This document shows positions 38,063 to 49,286 of a DNA stretch of 64,000 nt, piece by piece; within the stretch, counting starts at the first letter, position 1; each line of letters starts with the position of its first letter. The stretch covers positions 54,737-118,736 of the forward strand of contig NW_020825337.1 of assembly GCF_003286085.1 (NCBI RefSeq), read 5' to 3'. The notes under the pieces are model-generated. The model ran no database searches. It saw only the letters and a program-made list of their open reading frames with translations, and was not told the origin of the DNA. A program made the position numbers and the translations under genes. Origin of the DNA: Drosophila persimilis. Taxonomy: Eukaryota; Arthropoda; Insecta; Diptera; Drosophilidae.

Positions 38063-41059
38063 ATGCAGTTGATTCAACTCAACCTGAATCACTGCAGGGC
38101 CGCACAGGATCTCCTGACACAGACGGTGCGCGAGCTTGGCTCTGATGTGGCACTCCTCAGCGAACCACATAAGGTGGGCAGCAGCAGCGACTGGGCCACG
38201 GACCTTACTGGCAAAGCGGCCCTGTGGCTCTGTGGCGTCGACGCGCCGCAATTGAGCGACACCAGGTCGGCTGACGGATTCGTCCGAGGGTATGTAGGCG
38301 GCATATGGTTCTACAGCTGCTACCTGGCACCCAGCCTCTCACTGGAGACTTTCAGCCGCATTATGGACGAGCTGAGCTGCGATCTGCGAGGACGGAACAA
38401 CGTCGTAGTCGGAGGCGACTTCAACGCCTGGGCCCTGGAATGGGGGTCCTCCCGTACTAACGCCAGAGGCCGCACGGTGCTGGAGGCTTTTGCCTCTCTG
38501 GACGTCGTCCTTCTGAACGAAGGGTCCCAACAAACTTTCAGCAGGGCAGGTGTAGGGTCGGTCATCGATCTCACCTATGCCAGCAGCACGCTGGCCCGGC
38601 ACGCCCGATGGAGGATCAGCGACGCATACACTGCCAGCGACCACGAGGCCATACTATGCACCCTGGGCACCCTTGCCCGATCGAGAGGTACCCCGTTCCG
38701 GCATGGGAAGGCGTACCGCCAGGACACGCTGAGGGCCCAAGTCTTCGCAAGCGCCCTTGAGGGCTACTCTGCAAACGATGCAGACGGAGCCAACGACATG
38801 GCGACCAAATTTGCGGACGCACTTGAAGGCGCCTGCGACCAGAGCATGCTACCGAGAGGGACGTTCCGGAAGCACAAGGATCCAGTTTTCTGGTGGAGCG
38901 AAGCGATCGCGGCTCTCCGTAGAACCTGTCACCGGGCCAGAAGGCTGCTCCAGCGAGCCAGAGGCACACCGCGCTTGGCGCGATGCAGCGAGTCCTACAA
39001 AGCGGCGAGGAAGGAGCTGAAGACCGCCATAAGGAACAGCAAGAGGGAATGCTTCCTTAAGCTGTGTGATGCCGCCGAAGAGGACCCCTGGGGAGGCGCG
39101 TACAGGATGGTGGTGAAGAGGCTGAACGCAGGCAGCAAAGCTCCAACGGATCCAGAGGCACTGAAGTGTATAGTCAGGGTACTGTTTCCTCGAGGACGGC
39201 AGATCCCTAGCTCCCTGCAGTTCGAGCATAGCCCAAGCGACATCTGCGAGGTTACGGAAGCCGAGGTGTTGCAGGCAGGCAGAAACCTGATACCTAGGAA
39301 GGCTCCGGGTCCGGATGCGATCCCCAACAGCGCGTTGAAGCTGGCACTTCTTCTACTCCCGAGGGAAGTTGCGGGCCTTTTCAACAAATGCCTCCAGGAG
39401 GGGACGTTCCCCGAGAGGTGGAAAAGGCAACGGCTCCTACTACTAACCAAGCCGGGCAAGCCGCCAGGGGTGGCCTCTTCCTACAGGCCCATCTGCCTTC
39501 TGGACTCCATGGGAAAAGTCTTCGAAAGGGTGATCGGTGCGAGGCTGAGCGCAGCCATCGAAGCAGCAGGCGGTCTCTCCCAGAACCAATACGGGTTCAG
39601 GAAAGGGAGGTCGACGCTGGACGCCATCTTGAGGGTCGTACAAACGGCGGAGGCAGCCATTGCTGGGACCAGGTGGAGAGGCGGAACCAAGTCCTATTGT
39701 CTGGTGGTGACACTGGACATAAGGAACGCCTTCAACTCGGCCGACTGGACCCGGACGCTGGAGGCACTGAGGTCCTTCAACATCCCGGGCTACCTACTGA
39801 ATTTAGCGCGCAGCTATTTCAGCAATAGGGTGCTGACAATGGACACATGTCAGGGCTCTAGGGCATACGAAGTCTCAGCCGGAGTCCCGCAGGGCTCCGT
39901 TTTGGGACCTCTGCTCTGGAACGCTATGTACGACGGGGTCCTACGGCTCCCGATGCCAGCCAACACTAACCTGGTGGGCTTCGCCGACGACGTCGCAATA
40001 GTGGCGGTAGCGAAGGAACTTGCCGCAGTGGAGGAGCTTGCCAACGTCGCCATACAAGCCGTCGAGGCGTGGCTATCCGCCGCGGGGCTGGAGCTGGCGG
40101 CCCAAAAAACGGAGGCGGTCCTGATATCCAGCCGTAAAGTGGTCGAGACCGCCAGAGTACAGGTTGGTGGGACCGCGATCGAATCGCAGAGGTCCATCAA
40201 GTACCTTGGAGTCCTCATCGACACGCGCCTTTCCTTCAAAGAGCATCTGGAATACGTCCACACGAAGGCCGGTGGGACCGCGGGAGCGCTATCCAGGATG
40301 CTGCTAAACACCAGAGGGCCAAAGCAGGCAACGAGAAAACTGCTGACGAGCGTCGTGACGTCGCAGATGCTCTACGCCGCTCCGGTGTGGGCAGAAGCCG
40401 CGAAGGTGAGGAGCTACATGCGAGGAGTAGAGGCAACGTACAGACTGTGCGCCATTAGGATCGCGTGCTCGTTCCGGACCATCTCAGACGAAGCCGCGTT
40501 AGTCATTGCCGGGCAAGTCCCGCCCAGGGAGCTGATAAGGGAGAGGAAGGAGATCCATGATGCCATGACGGACAGTGCAGCCGAGGCACGCTCCAAAGCA
40601 GAAATTAAGGACGCCGCCAGAAGGACCAGCATAGACAGATGGCAGACTCGATGGGACCACTCACCCAAAGGCCGATGGACCCACACCCTCATCCCAAGCA
40701 TAGCATGCTGGGTTGAAAGGAAGCACGGCCAGGTGGATTTCTACCTTACCCAGGCACTGAGCGGACATGGCTGCTTCCGCGGCTACCTCAAGCGCTTCGG
40801 CCACGAGACAGAGGACTGGTGCCCCGAGTGTGGCACAGGCATAGAGGAGGACGCTCGCCACGTCCTCTTCGTCTGCCACAGGTTTGACCTCGAGCGTCAG
40901 ACATTGGAGACAGTAGCAGGGTCTAGGGTCAGCACCGAGACTCTGGTGCCGCTGATGCTGGCAGACCCGAAGGTGTGGGATGCGGCCGCGGAGTTCGCCT
41001 CTAGCGTGATGCGCACGCTTAGGTCCTTGGAGAGAAGGCGGAAGGAGCAGACGGAGTAG
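38063..41059 (+). CDS. R1-clade ORF2: endonuclease-reverse transcriptase
   Basis: 998 codons with no break. The longer open frame that runs in from 37895 is chance continuity with LTR sequence, so ATG 38063 is chosen. N-terminal APE endonuclease (IQLNLNHCRAAQDLL, ALLSEPHKV, GGDFNAWALEWGS, SDHEAILC), then RT (RKAPGPDAIPN, SYRPICLLDSMGKVFERVI, TLDIRNAFNSADW, VPQGSVLGPLLWN, FADDVAIV), and a C-terminal CPECG...H...C zinc finger. Role: nicks target DNA and reverse-transcribes at the nick. It could still be active in trans, but the copy has no promoter or ORF1 of its own. Confidence 0.92.
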   Translation: MQLIQLNLNHCRAAQDLLTQTVRELGSDVALLSEPHKVGSSSDWATDLTGKAALWLCGVDAPQLSDTRSADGFVRGYVGGIWFYSCYLAPSLSLETFSRIMDELSCDLRGRNNVVVGGDFNAWALEWGSSRTNARGRTVLEAFASLDVVLLNEGSQQTFSRAGVGSVIDLTYASSTLARHARWRISDAYTASDHEAILCTLGTLARSRGTPFRHGKAYRQDTLRAQVFASALEGYSANDADGANDMATKFADALEGACDQSMLPRGTFRKHKDPVFWWSEAIAALRRTCHRARRLLQRARGTPRLARCSESYKAARKELKTAIRNSKRECFLKLCDAAEEDPWGGAYRMVVKRLNAGSKAPTDPEALKCIVRVLFPRGRQIPSSLQFEHSPSDICEVTEAEVLQAGRNLIPRKAPGPDAIPNSALKLALLLLPREVAGLFNKCLQEGTFPERWKRQRLLLLTKPGKPPGVASSYRPICLLDSMGKVFERVIGARLSAAIEAAGGLSQNQYGFRKGRSTLDAILRVVQTAEAAIAGTRWRGGTKSYCLVVTLDIRNAFNSADWTRTLEALRSFNIPGYLLNLARSYFSNRVLTMDTCQGSRAYEVSAGVPQGSVLGPLLWNAMYDGVLRLPMPANTNLVGFADDVAIVAVAKELAAVEELANVAIQAVEAWLSAAGLELAAQKTEAVLISSRKVVETARVQVGGTAIESQRSIKYLGVLIDTRLSFKEHLEYVHTKAGGTAGALSRMLLNTRGPKQATRKLLTSVVTSQMLYAAPVWAEAAKVRSYMRGVEATYRLCAIRIACSFRTISDEAALVIAGQVPPRELIRERKEIHDAMTDSAAEARSKAEIKDAARRTSIDRWQTRWDHSPKGRWTHTLIPSIACWVERKHGQVDFYLTQALSGHGCFRGYLKRFGHETEDWCPECGTGIEEDARHVLFVCHRFDLERQTLETVAGSRVSTETLVPLMLADPKVWDAAAEFASSVMRTLRSLERRRKEQTE

Positions 41060-41073
41060 GAGTCCACGCCACT

Positions 41074-41102
41074 GCGAAGCAATGCTTTGCGGCAGTACCG
41101 CA
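41074..41102 (+). promoter_or_regulatory. 3' UTR double hairpin of R1-clade LINE 1
   Basis: GCGAAGC-AAT-GCTTTGC followed by GCGG-CAGTA-CCGC, just past the ORF2 stop. The same element, with four differences, occurs in LINE 2 at 54269-54297. Conserved 3' structures of this kind are commonly the RT recognition site. Confidence 0.6.
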
Positions 41103-41221
41103 GTCCGCGGGGCCCCTAGTCCCAACACACTCTTGTCCGATAAATATAAATTGTAAATATTATAGAGCAAATAAATAAGTATATGAATATAAAAAAAAAA
41201 AAATAAAAAAAAAAAAAAAAA

Positions 41222-41235
41222 ACATTAACAATTGG
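41222..41235. repeat. Target-site duplication of R1-clade LINE 1, right copy
   Basis: ACATTAACAATTGG, matches 38034-38047. Confidence 0.85.
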
Positions 41236-41646
41236 TGACCCCCGACCTTGGTCATCCTTTCAAACTGTATAACAAGCTACAGTGAAAGGATTCGATCTGG
41301 ACATCAGATTGAAGCAGTTAACAGGACATCTTCAATACAAATTTGGCATCAGGCCATACACTTACGGTAGCATCTCCTACCAATAAGTATCACTTTGGCA
41401 AATCTGACATATTCAGGTTATCAGCCAACAGAAAAACAGCTATAGAATTCGATTACCACCGAGGCAATCAATTTTTGTTTTTTCGTGCGTTCCATAGATT
41501 GGAAACAGCACAAATCCCTCCATCCAACACATCACCTGTACTATTACCTTTCTGACCAACAACGGTTGCGATTCGGAGCGTATCCAGCTGCAAAGCAAAT
41601 AAAACACTCCCAACGGGTCAAAAAGTAATAAGTACAAACAGATAGA
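41236..41646 (+). other. BEL/roo-type leader
   Basis: Starts with the primer-binding region (ATTGGTGACCCCCGACC, which begins inside the LINE duplication). Untranslated up to the gag ATG at 41647. Confidence 0.6.
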
Positions 41647-44232
41647 ATGGATACACATATGGAGGCAGAAGCTGCCTCTACAATGGCAATGGATGTGCAA
41701 CAAGAGATTGGTGAGGAAATATCGAGGTGCATTCGGAACTTTAAAAAAGATTCCCAAGAACGAAAGCAAACGGCCTCTTATTTTCAAGCCAAAATATCAG
41801 CACTCGAAAATGCGTGGAATCGCTTCAACAAAAACGACTCCAAACTTCGCGATACAGACAAAACAGATGAATACGTAAAATTCCGTGAAGACTTACGTAC
41901 AACCTGTAAGCAACACATTACGATCTTTACCGAATGCCTGGATAAGCTATCACAGACTACTAGTGCTCGTGGGGAACGTCAAATCGTCTTTAAAGAAAAG
42001 CATGAGAATCCTCCAGTAGATCCCAAAGAAAGCGGTCTGATCCAGCAGCCCTCAAAGGATTACAGCAAACTGCTTTCACTATGTCGCCGACAAAAGGCCA
42101 TAGAGTCCGTTAAACGCAATCTGGAACAACTTTCAGAGGCGGATGGACGCACATCAAATGATTTGATAAAATCACTATGGACTCAAGCACAGGAAGTCCA
42201 CTTCACAATTCATGAGGAATATGAGGACCCAGTGGAAGGAGGGTATGACATGGAATCCTACCTAACACTGGAAAGTAAGGTCCAAAGAGCATTGGCAAAA
42301 TCAGCCACACCAAACACGGATAACGTGCATCTTCCACGCATCAGCATCCCAAAGTTTGATGGGGATCTATTAAAATGGACCCAGTTCTTGGATCTGTTCT
42401 CATGCATGGTGCATGAGACCAACATGCCTACGGTGAAAAAGATGTGGTATCTTAAAACCACCGTTACCGGCGAGGCAGAAAGATTGATTCGACATATCGA
42501 TCTAAAGGAAGAAAATTATGAAGCCGCTTGGGAAATACTAGTTGACGCATACAACAATCCCAGAGATGTTTCGAACACGGTACTGAACCGCTTCCTCAAT
42601 CACCAAACAATTAATGACGATCCAAAGTCATTAAAAGAATTATATATAACAACCATAGAATCCCTTGCATCACTAAAGGGATTGGGCATCAATATATCTA
42701 CATGGGATCCGATATTGATTGCCATTATCAGAAACAAACTGGATGTAACAAATAAGGCCTTGTATGAGCAATCATTGGGAAGCTCAAAGAACATTCAGGC
42801 GCTGGATACGATGCTTCAGTTCTTGGAGCAAAGAATTCGGGTTCTAGGAACCAGTAAGAAGCCACCAGCATCAAGGAAAGAGCCAAAAGGCACGACATGT
42901 GCATCAGCAAACACAGGGAGAACGCGAGCACCCTTATGCACATTCTGCAAAAAAGCAAGCCATTGGTTCTACGGATGCGAAGAATTTCGCTCCAAATCTC
43001 CATCAGAACGACTAAATTGGGTACAAAAACAAAAAATGTGCGTTAATTGTTTTAGAACAAATCACAAAACAAACGCATGCCCTGGTCGAAACTGCTTCAA
43101 GTGTGACAAGAAGCACAACACGATGCTACATTTGGAAACAGCATCAGGCGCAGCTACAGAATCAAGAGGCCCGACGGTTGGTGCAGCAAGTAACAATAGT
43201 TACAATCTTTTGGCCACAGCAAAGGTGGCAGTAGAAGCCAACAACGGGCAGGTTGCTAATTTCAGAGCACTGCTAGATTCAGGATCACAGATAAACTTGA
43301 TCTCTGAACGAATGGCATCAATGTTGTCACTCAAACTAAAAGACACAACATTACGGATCGAAGGAATTGGAGGTCAATCAAAGACCAGCAGAGCACGAGT
43401 AAATGTGCTCATGAAATCCCTTCACAATGGTTTTACGCAAAGAATTGAAGCTTTCGTATTACCACAGATAATAGCTGATCAACCAGCTCAGGCACTCGAT
43501 TCAGATAGCTTAAACATACCAAGCAAGATCTCACTGGCAGATCCAAACTTCCATAAGCCAGGCAAAATCGACATGCTAATCGGAGCCGAGCATTACTACT
43601 CGCTGCTGCTACCAAATCAACAGCAGCTAAGGACAGGAGGCCCGTTGCTACAAAACACGAAACTGGGATGGATTGTGGCAGGAAAAGTCAAATCTGCCCA
43701 CAACTCCTCACCCATTTGTGCCACGGGAGTAAACGAGCTCATGGAAAGATTCTGGACTCTGGACAATCTAGAGACGGAAGACAAACCACGCACTCCAGTG
43801 GAAGCACGGTGTGAAGCTCATTTTATAGAAAATCTTCAGACAGCTTCAGACGGCCGTTTTATTGTAAAGCTCCCATTTTCCGAACACCCTTCAGCCCTGG
43901 GGGAGTCTTTGGAAACCGCAACAAAAAGATTTCTAGCGCTGGAGCGGCGAAGCTCAACAGAAACTTGGAAGAGTTATGTGGACTTCATGGAAGAGTATGA
44001 ACGACTAGGACATATGAAGATTGTCCCAGCATCAAAAGTTCCCAAAAGGCACTACTTCATTCCACATCATTGTGTACTCAAACCTGAGAGCACCACCACA
44101 AAGCTTCGGGTAGTATTCGATGCATCATGCAAGTCAACAAGCGGGAAATCCTTGAACATTCTACATTCTGCAGGCTGGACCCACCGTTCAGAGCGAACTT
44201 ATGTCCATTCTGCTACGATTTCGAATTCATAA
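41647..44232 (+). pseudogene. BEL/roo-type gag-protease and start of RT, copy 1
   Basis: 861-codon frame. Gag with the DUF1759-type block (IPKFDGDLLKWTQFLDLF), knuckles CTFCKKASHWFYGC, CVNCFRTNHKTNAC and CFKCDKKH, aspartic protease ALLDSGSQINLISERM (about residue 540), then Pao-type RT start (LRVVFDASCKS). The frame is lost near 44155-44170, where copy 1 has extra bases relative to copy 2. Confidence 0.9.
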
Positions 44233-44941
44233 GTACGTATTCACAGCGGACATAGAAAAGATTTACCGGCAAGTGTGGATGAATCCGGAGGATCAATTCC
44301 ATCAGATGATAGTCTGGAGAAACAATCCATCCGAAGAGATCAGGTACTATCGCCTGAAAACAGTAACGTATGGAACAACAGCTGCTCCTTTCCTAGCAAC
44401 GAAATGTCTGGATCATTTGGCAATACAATACAAAGACAGACTACCAGTAGGATCAACAACATTAAAAACAGATTTCTATGTTGACGACTGTCTAACTGGA
44501 GCAAACACGATTCCAGAAGCAATTCATGTTCGACAAGAACTAAATAAGATATTGCTACCGTCCGGTTTCAAATTGCGCAAGTGGTGCTCCAACAATGAGC
44601 AACTTCTCCAAGGAATCCCCAAAGAGGATATTGTAACCGATGTAAAACTAGGAGAGACACTAGAGCACTACAGCGTGAAAACTCTGGGTCTCATCTGGAT
44701 GCCGAAGAAGGATACATTGTGTGGACGAACACAGAAAAGCCAGGCTACACGCATCACCAAACGGGTGGTATGTTCCGAACTGGCCCAAATCATTGACCCA
44801 CTAGGACTCTTTGCACCGGTGGTAGTAAAGGCAAAATCTTCATGCAACAACTTTGGGAGCTCAAATTGGATTGGGATGACGAATTACCATTACAACACCA
44901 AATCGAATGGAGAGAATACCGGGACGACTTACAAACATTGA
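44201..44941 (+). pseudogene. BEL/roo-type RT core, copy 1
   Basis: Carries ADIEKIYRQVWM, VTYGTTAAPFLATKCL, the catalytic FYVDDCLTG and LGLIWMPKKD, typical of BEL/Pao (Peptidase_A17 region). The frame ends through a shift near 44836 that copy 2 shares. Confidence 0.88.
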
Positions 44942-46689
44942 ACAAAATGCAAATTCCCCGGCATATCTACGATGGTTAAATTCCAGTTACCCAAGAACTC
45001 CATACGTTTGTAGATGCATCAGAGCGAGCATATGGCGCAGCTGTATATGTACGCGCTACATACAAAAACAACCAAGTGTCAGTAAGACTGCTCTGTTCGA
45101 AATCACGTGTGGCGCCGACAGCCAAACAATCGCTACCACGGTTAGAACTTTATGCTGCAGTCCTCGGTGCCGAGCTCACAAACCGAGTCCGACATGATCT
45201 GCACATGGACATTAACACGGTTTCAGGATGGTTTTGGAGTGATTCTACCGTTGTGTTATCCTGGATAAACGCATCGTCATCAACATACCATACCTTTGTG
45301 GCAAATCGAATAGCCAAAATCCAGGCATTAACAAACCAGTCACAATGGCGTCACGTGTCATCGGCCAACAACGCAGCCGATGTCCTGTCGAGAGGAATCG
45401 CAGCAAGCAGGCTGGCAGATCACAATCTGTGGTTATATGGACCACTATTCCTGCACGGATCTCGAGACAACTGGACGAAGGCACCCAACATAGAACCCAG
45501 CAATCTTGAGAGAAAGGCTAAACATGTAAGCTTGCCAATCACACCTAGTGCACTTGGGGATGAATTATATACTTGCAAACATAGCAACTCGTTTCACAAG
45601 TTGCAACGCATTGTGGCATATATGTTACGCTTCTGCTACAAAACCAACAGAGCGAACACCACGACGCTCTGCGCAGAAGAACTGACTCACGCCCGCACTA
45701 TAATCCTGCGAACCATACAACAAGTCGAGTTTACAGCAGAGTTAAAACAGTTCCAACGATATAAGACTGTGGATAGAAAGAGCTCGATCATATCGTTATC
45801 TCCCTTCCTAGGAGACGATGAGCTCATCCGAGTTGGTGGTAGACTTGAAGAAGCTCTACTTCCATACAACGCAAAACACCCAGTTTTTCTGCCTTACAAT
45901 GACCCAATCGTGAAAATGATTTTGCGGGAGCTACATGAAGAGAACATGCATTGTGGTGCTCAAGCATTAAGGGCAATCGCAAGACAACAATATTGGATTA
46001 TCAATGACAAGACAATGGCTAGAAGCATCATCCACAGCTGTGTTAGATGCACCAAAGCTAGGCCAAAGCTGATGCACCAAATCATGGGCAATCTCCCAGC
46101 ACAACGAGTCACACAAGCACGCCCGTTTCTTAATGCAGGCGTCGACTACAGTGGACCAATCTCGATCCACCATAAGATCCGAGGCAAAAGACCAGATAAG
46201 GCGTACATCGCCGTGTTCTGCTGCTTTTCCACAAAGGCAGTACACCTGGAGCTGGTAAGCGACCTGACCACAGATGCATTCTTGGCCGCCCTGCGTCGAT
46301 TCTTAAGCAGACGTGGGAAGTGCCAAACTATTCATTGCGACAATGCAACGAACTTTGTGGGTGCAAGCAATCAGCTTAAAGAATTAGAAGACTCTATATT
46401 CAGCTCAAAGGCAAGTGCTCTGATCACGAATCATTGCAACAAAAAGCAAGTGGATTTTAAATTCATTCCTCCCAGGGCTCCATCGTTTGGCGGCCTCTGG
46501 GAAGCGGCGGTAAAATCAGCAAAAAAGCTGTTGATAACAACCACCAACACAGCCTCATTGACATTTGAAGAATTAAACACAGTAATAATCGAAATTGAAG
46601 CAATTCTCAATTCTCGACCCATCACTCCAATGTCAAATGATCCCACTGATACAACAGCGCTCACCCCAGGACACTTCCTGATTGGTTAA
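44942..46689 (+). pseudogene. BEL/roo-type RNase H and integrase, copy 1
   Basis: RNase H fragment around 44942-45075 in broken frames with an in-frame stop near 44977. Then 45076-46689 has RNase H end ([23 protein letters not shown]), zinc finger H-x-H..C-x2-C (CVRCTKARP), and integrase core ([35 protein letters not shown]). The open frame ends just past 46680, where copy 1 lacks a few bases found in copy 2. Confidence 0.88.
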
Positions 46690-46730
46690 CAACGCCTCCT
46701 GACGTCAATACTGATCATCAAGGAAGAACA

Positions 46731-47372
46731 TTGGTCAAGCGCTGGGAATTGGTATCGCGCCTAAAGCATTCATTCTGGAAACAATGGTCTACAGAATACC
46801 TCCAAGAATTGCAAGCTCGGCATAAATGGAAGACCGCTTCACCAAACGTACCTGAAGGATTATTAGTTTTGGTTAAGGAAGACAACCTTCCTGTAATGAA
46901 GTGGCCAATGGGTCGCATCATTAAGACATATCCTGGACAGGACAACCACGTACGAGTGGTTGACGTTAAGACAGCATCTGTCGTATACAAGCGCCCGATC
47001 ACTCGTCTAGCGCCGCTCTTTCCAGAAGATGTGGCAGTCAAACGTTCCCACAACATGATCAGTGACACCACGGAGATTAATGAGCCACCCACACAGCGAA
47101 CAACAAAAATTTCACCTACATTAACGTCAACATTAGTGGTGCTGTTGCTCATGCTTCCATTAGCATTGTCACAGTCAATAAATGTGACACAATTCGCAAA
47201 CAAGCCTGGAATATTCTATGAGAAACTTGGAACATCAAGAATAGCAACGTCTGAGTGGACCATGATCGTATACTATGACTTGGACCCATATTGGAAGGAT
47301 ATGCAACTAATGTCTGCTGGAATTTCAGAGTTACGACGCAAAATACGCAGAAGAGATGACTCAAGTAATTGA
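46731..47372 (+). pseudogene. BEL/roo-type DUF5641-like domain and envelope N-terminus, copy 1
   Basis: Opens with RWELVSRLKHSFWKQWSTEY and the KWPMGRI motif of the domain that follows BEL integrases. It runs in the same frame into a hydrophobic segment (LVVLLLMLPLALSQS), which would be the envelope signal or membrane segment, then PGIFYEKLG and SEWTMIVYYDL. A deletion of about 170 bp near 47335, relative to copy 2, removes the furin-type site and fusion-peptide-like segment. Confidence 0.8.
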
Positions 47373-47386
47373 GAAAGTGAAAACCA

Positions 47387-48679
47387 ATGAAGACTTTACT
47401 ACATCTGCTCCAAAACCAAACATCAATTGTCGACGCGACAATAAACGTAGTCAGAAAAGACAAAGTAACAACTGATAATCGCCTAAAAATTTTGGAACAG
47501 CATATGGCTACTATCAACCGAGAAAGAGGGTCATATCACAGCGATCATTTGACTCAAGCGTACTTAGGACTAATAGCACAATTAACCCTGCTCACAACAA
47601 CTCTCCAACGAATGCAGTCCGACATATCTGATGTCCTAATCGGTATTCATCATCGGAGAATAAGCTCCACGCTGGTGTCTCCCGAGCAACTAATAGACCA
47701 ACTAGACCAGATACGGGATCATTTGCCACAAGATCAAATGCTGCCGGTCACAACGAAGGAGGTGATTCAGCTATACAGAATCATGCGAGCCGAAGGAACC
47801 CCGACTGCAAAACACGTCATCTTCAAACTGACGCTACCACTGGTTTCAACAGCTCAGTTCGAAGTTTTCAGCATCATCCCAATTCCGTTTTGGGATTCAA
47901 CAAGCTGGAGTCTATTTGACCTCAGAACCACCATAATAACGGTGAACATCCACCGAGACCAGTTCATGGGCACTACCCAAGAGGAATTCCGACGTTGTCT
48001 TAAGGTACACAACGAGGAGTTCATCTGCTTTGACCATCAGACGATCTTCAATGTGGACAATCGCTGTGAGTTTCAACTGTTTAACAATAAAACAGAAACA
48101 CTGTGTCAGGTAACACACACAAAGGCTGACACGGTGTGGCTAAAAACTCAGCATCCAAATAATTGGATCTTCGCAACGCATTCTACAACCAAACTTCAAG
48201 CAGTATGCAACGGAGTTCCGTCAACCATAACACTGGAAGGAACTGGTCTAGTCTCCATGTCCCCTGGTTGCACTGCTCGCAATACTGAAGTAAGCATCAG
48301 CACCTTCAGCACCACAATCAGCGAAGTAAAATCGACTTACACTCGGTTTGATGACGTGAGCCCACCGGAGACATCACCCTCGCCACCAATGTGGCAACTG
48401 AAGAACCAGACATCAGACTTTCTTCAAGAACTTGATGATCCACGCCAGCAACTATCAACCATCAATCATCAGGAGCTGCCACACCATCTCACCACCGTGC
48501 AGCACCATCAACTCGCTGCTTACGCAACCCTAGCAATATTAATTTTATTGATCATCGCCTTTATTTTCCGGGAGAAATATCAACTATGGAAACCAAGGCC
48601 ATCAAATCCCGATCCAGCCATGTCATCACCCCCTATACCCCCTGCACGCCGGTTTGCGGTCGACTTGAGCGATGGTTGA
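47387..48679 (+). pseudogene. BEL/roo-type envelope-like glycoprotein, remainder, copy 1
   Basis: 430-codon frame with central cysteines, several N-x-S/T sites, and a C-terminal membrane anchor (LAAYATLAILILLIIAFIFR) followed by a short cytoplasmic tail. The layout matches the insect F-type/Iris-like envelope genes carried by roo-type elements. Its N-terminal part is in another frame upstream. Confidence 0.8.
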
Positions 48680-48703
48680 ACACCAGTTCAACGGCCGGGA
48701 GAA

Positions 48704-49283
48704 TGTTCAGACACAGACATGTATTTAATGAATATTAGGAATATACAGTTCAATCTCATACACAAATACTCATAAATAAAATTGTTCATGTCATTTCATG
48801 TAACTGAATATGACGACACGAAAAATACATTAGCAACTAAGAATAGACACTAGCACTTGTAAACTCGAACCCACCAAAAGGGATCAAGTAATAAACTATC
48901 TACTTTATTGCTGCCAAGTACCTAAGTAAATACACTGAAATATAACCCCCGCACAGAGTAAGTGTACCCAATCTAAAAATACACTCACAATGAGCCTGTG
49001 CGGTCCTTCCCATAGAATAAGAATTCCACTGTTAGCTATATAAGGAGATGCATTTGTTCAATAAAGTCAGTATCAGAAACAGTACCATAGCTGCCTGTCA
49101 CTCATCTTCCATCGCAATCAACAGAGGCTGTCGCTGTGTCTTCAGATCCTCACTTGCGCACCGTAGGATACCCTCTCCGCAGTCCAACTGGTTCAAGTTC
49201 TAGTTGCGACGACCAAACTGTAGACGGTTTATGTACCGTATGCAACCCAGCTTCCTACACACACACACACATACACATTAACA
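48704..49283 (+). repeat. 3' LTR of BEL/roo-type copy 1
   Basis: 580 bp, TGTTCAG to TTAACA. The (AC)n stretch at about 49256-49276 lies next to the insertion site of R1-clade LINE 2. Confidence 0.9.
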
Positions 49284-49286
49284 ATA
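49273..49286. repeat. Target-site duplication of R1-clade LINE 2, left copy
   Basis: ACACATTAACAATA, repeated at 54413-54426. Covers the LTR end plus three bases of the flanking RING-Gag element. Confidence 0.85.

Larger units (their letters stand above)
38048..41221 (+). mobile_element. R1-clade non-LTR retrotransposon 1, 5' truncated
   Basis: Starts 15 bp before the ORF2 ATG and ends in an A-rich tail (about 41191-41221). It carries the whole ORF2 and 3' UTR but no ORF1. Inserted precisely at the BEL 5' LTR/primer-binding-site junction. Confidence 0.9.
37463..49283 (+). mobile_element. BEL/roo-type LTR retrotransposon with envelope-like gene, copy 1
   Basis: LTRs 37463-38042 and 48704-49283 (580 bp each, TGTTCAG...TTAACA), 5-bp target duplication ATACC (37458-37462 and 54424-54428, the latter displaced by a later LINE). 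Internal: gag/zinc-knuckle/protease 41647-44232, RT from 44201, RNase H, integrase to 46689, DUF5641-like domain, envelope-like gene to 48679. A separate R1-clade LINE sits at the 5' LTR edge. Pol carries several frame shifts, some shared with copy 2. Confidence 0.9.

Noticed and set aside
38986..40901. Antisense ORFs opposite the LINE ORF2s and BEL pol
   Set aside because: GC-rich coding DNA gives open antisense frames; none has a recognisable domain.
37895..41059. A 1054-codon ORF starting inside the BEL LTR
   Set aside because: The first 56 codons are LTR plus target sequence that happen to be in frame. The LINE ORF2 starts at 38063.
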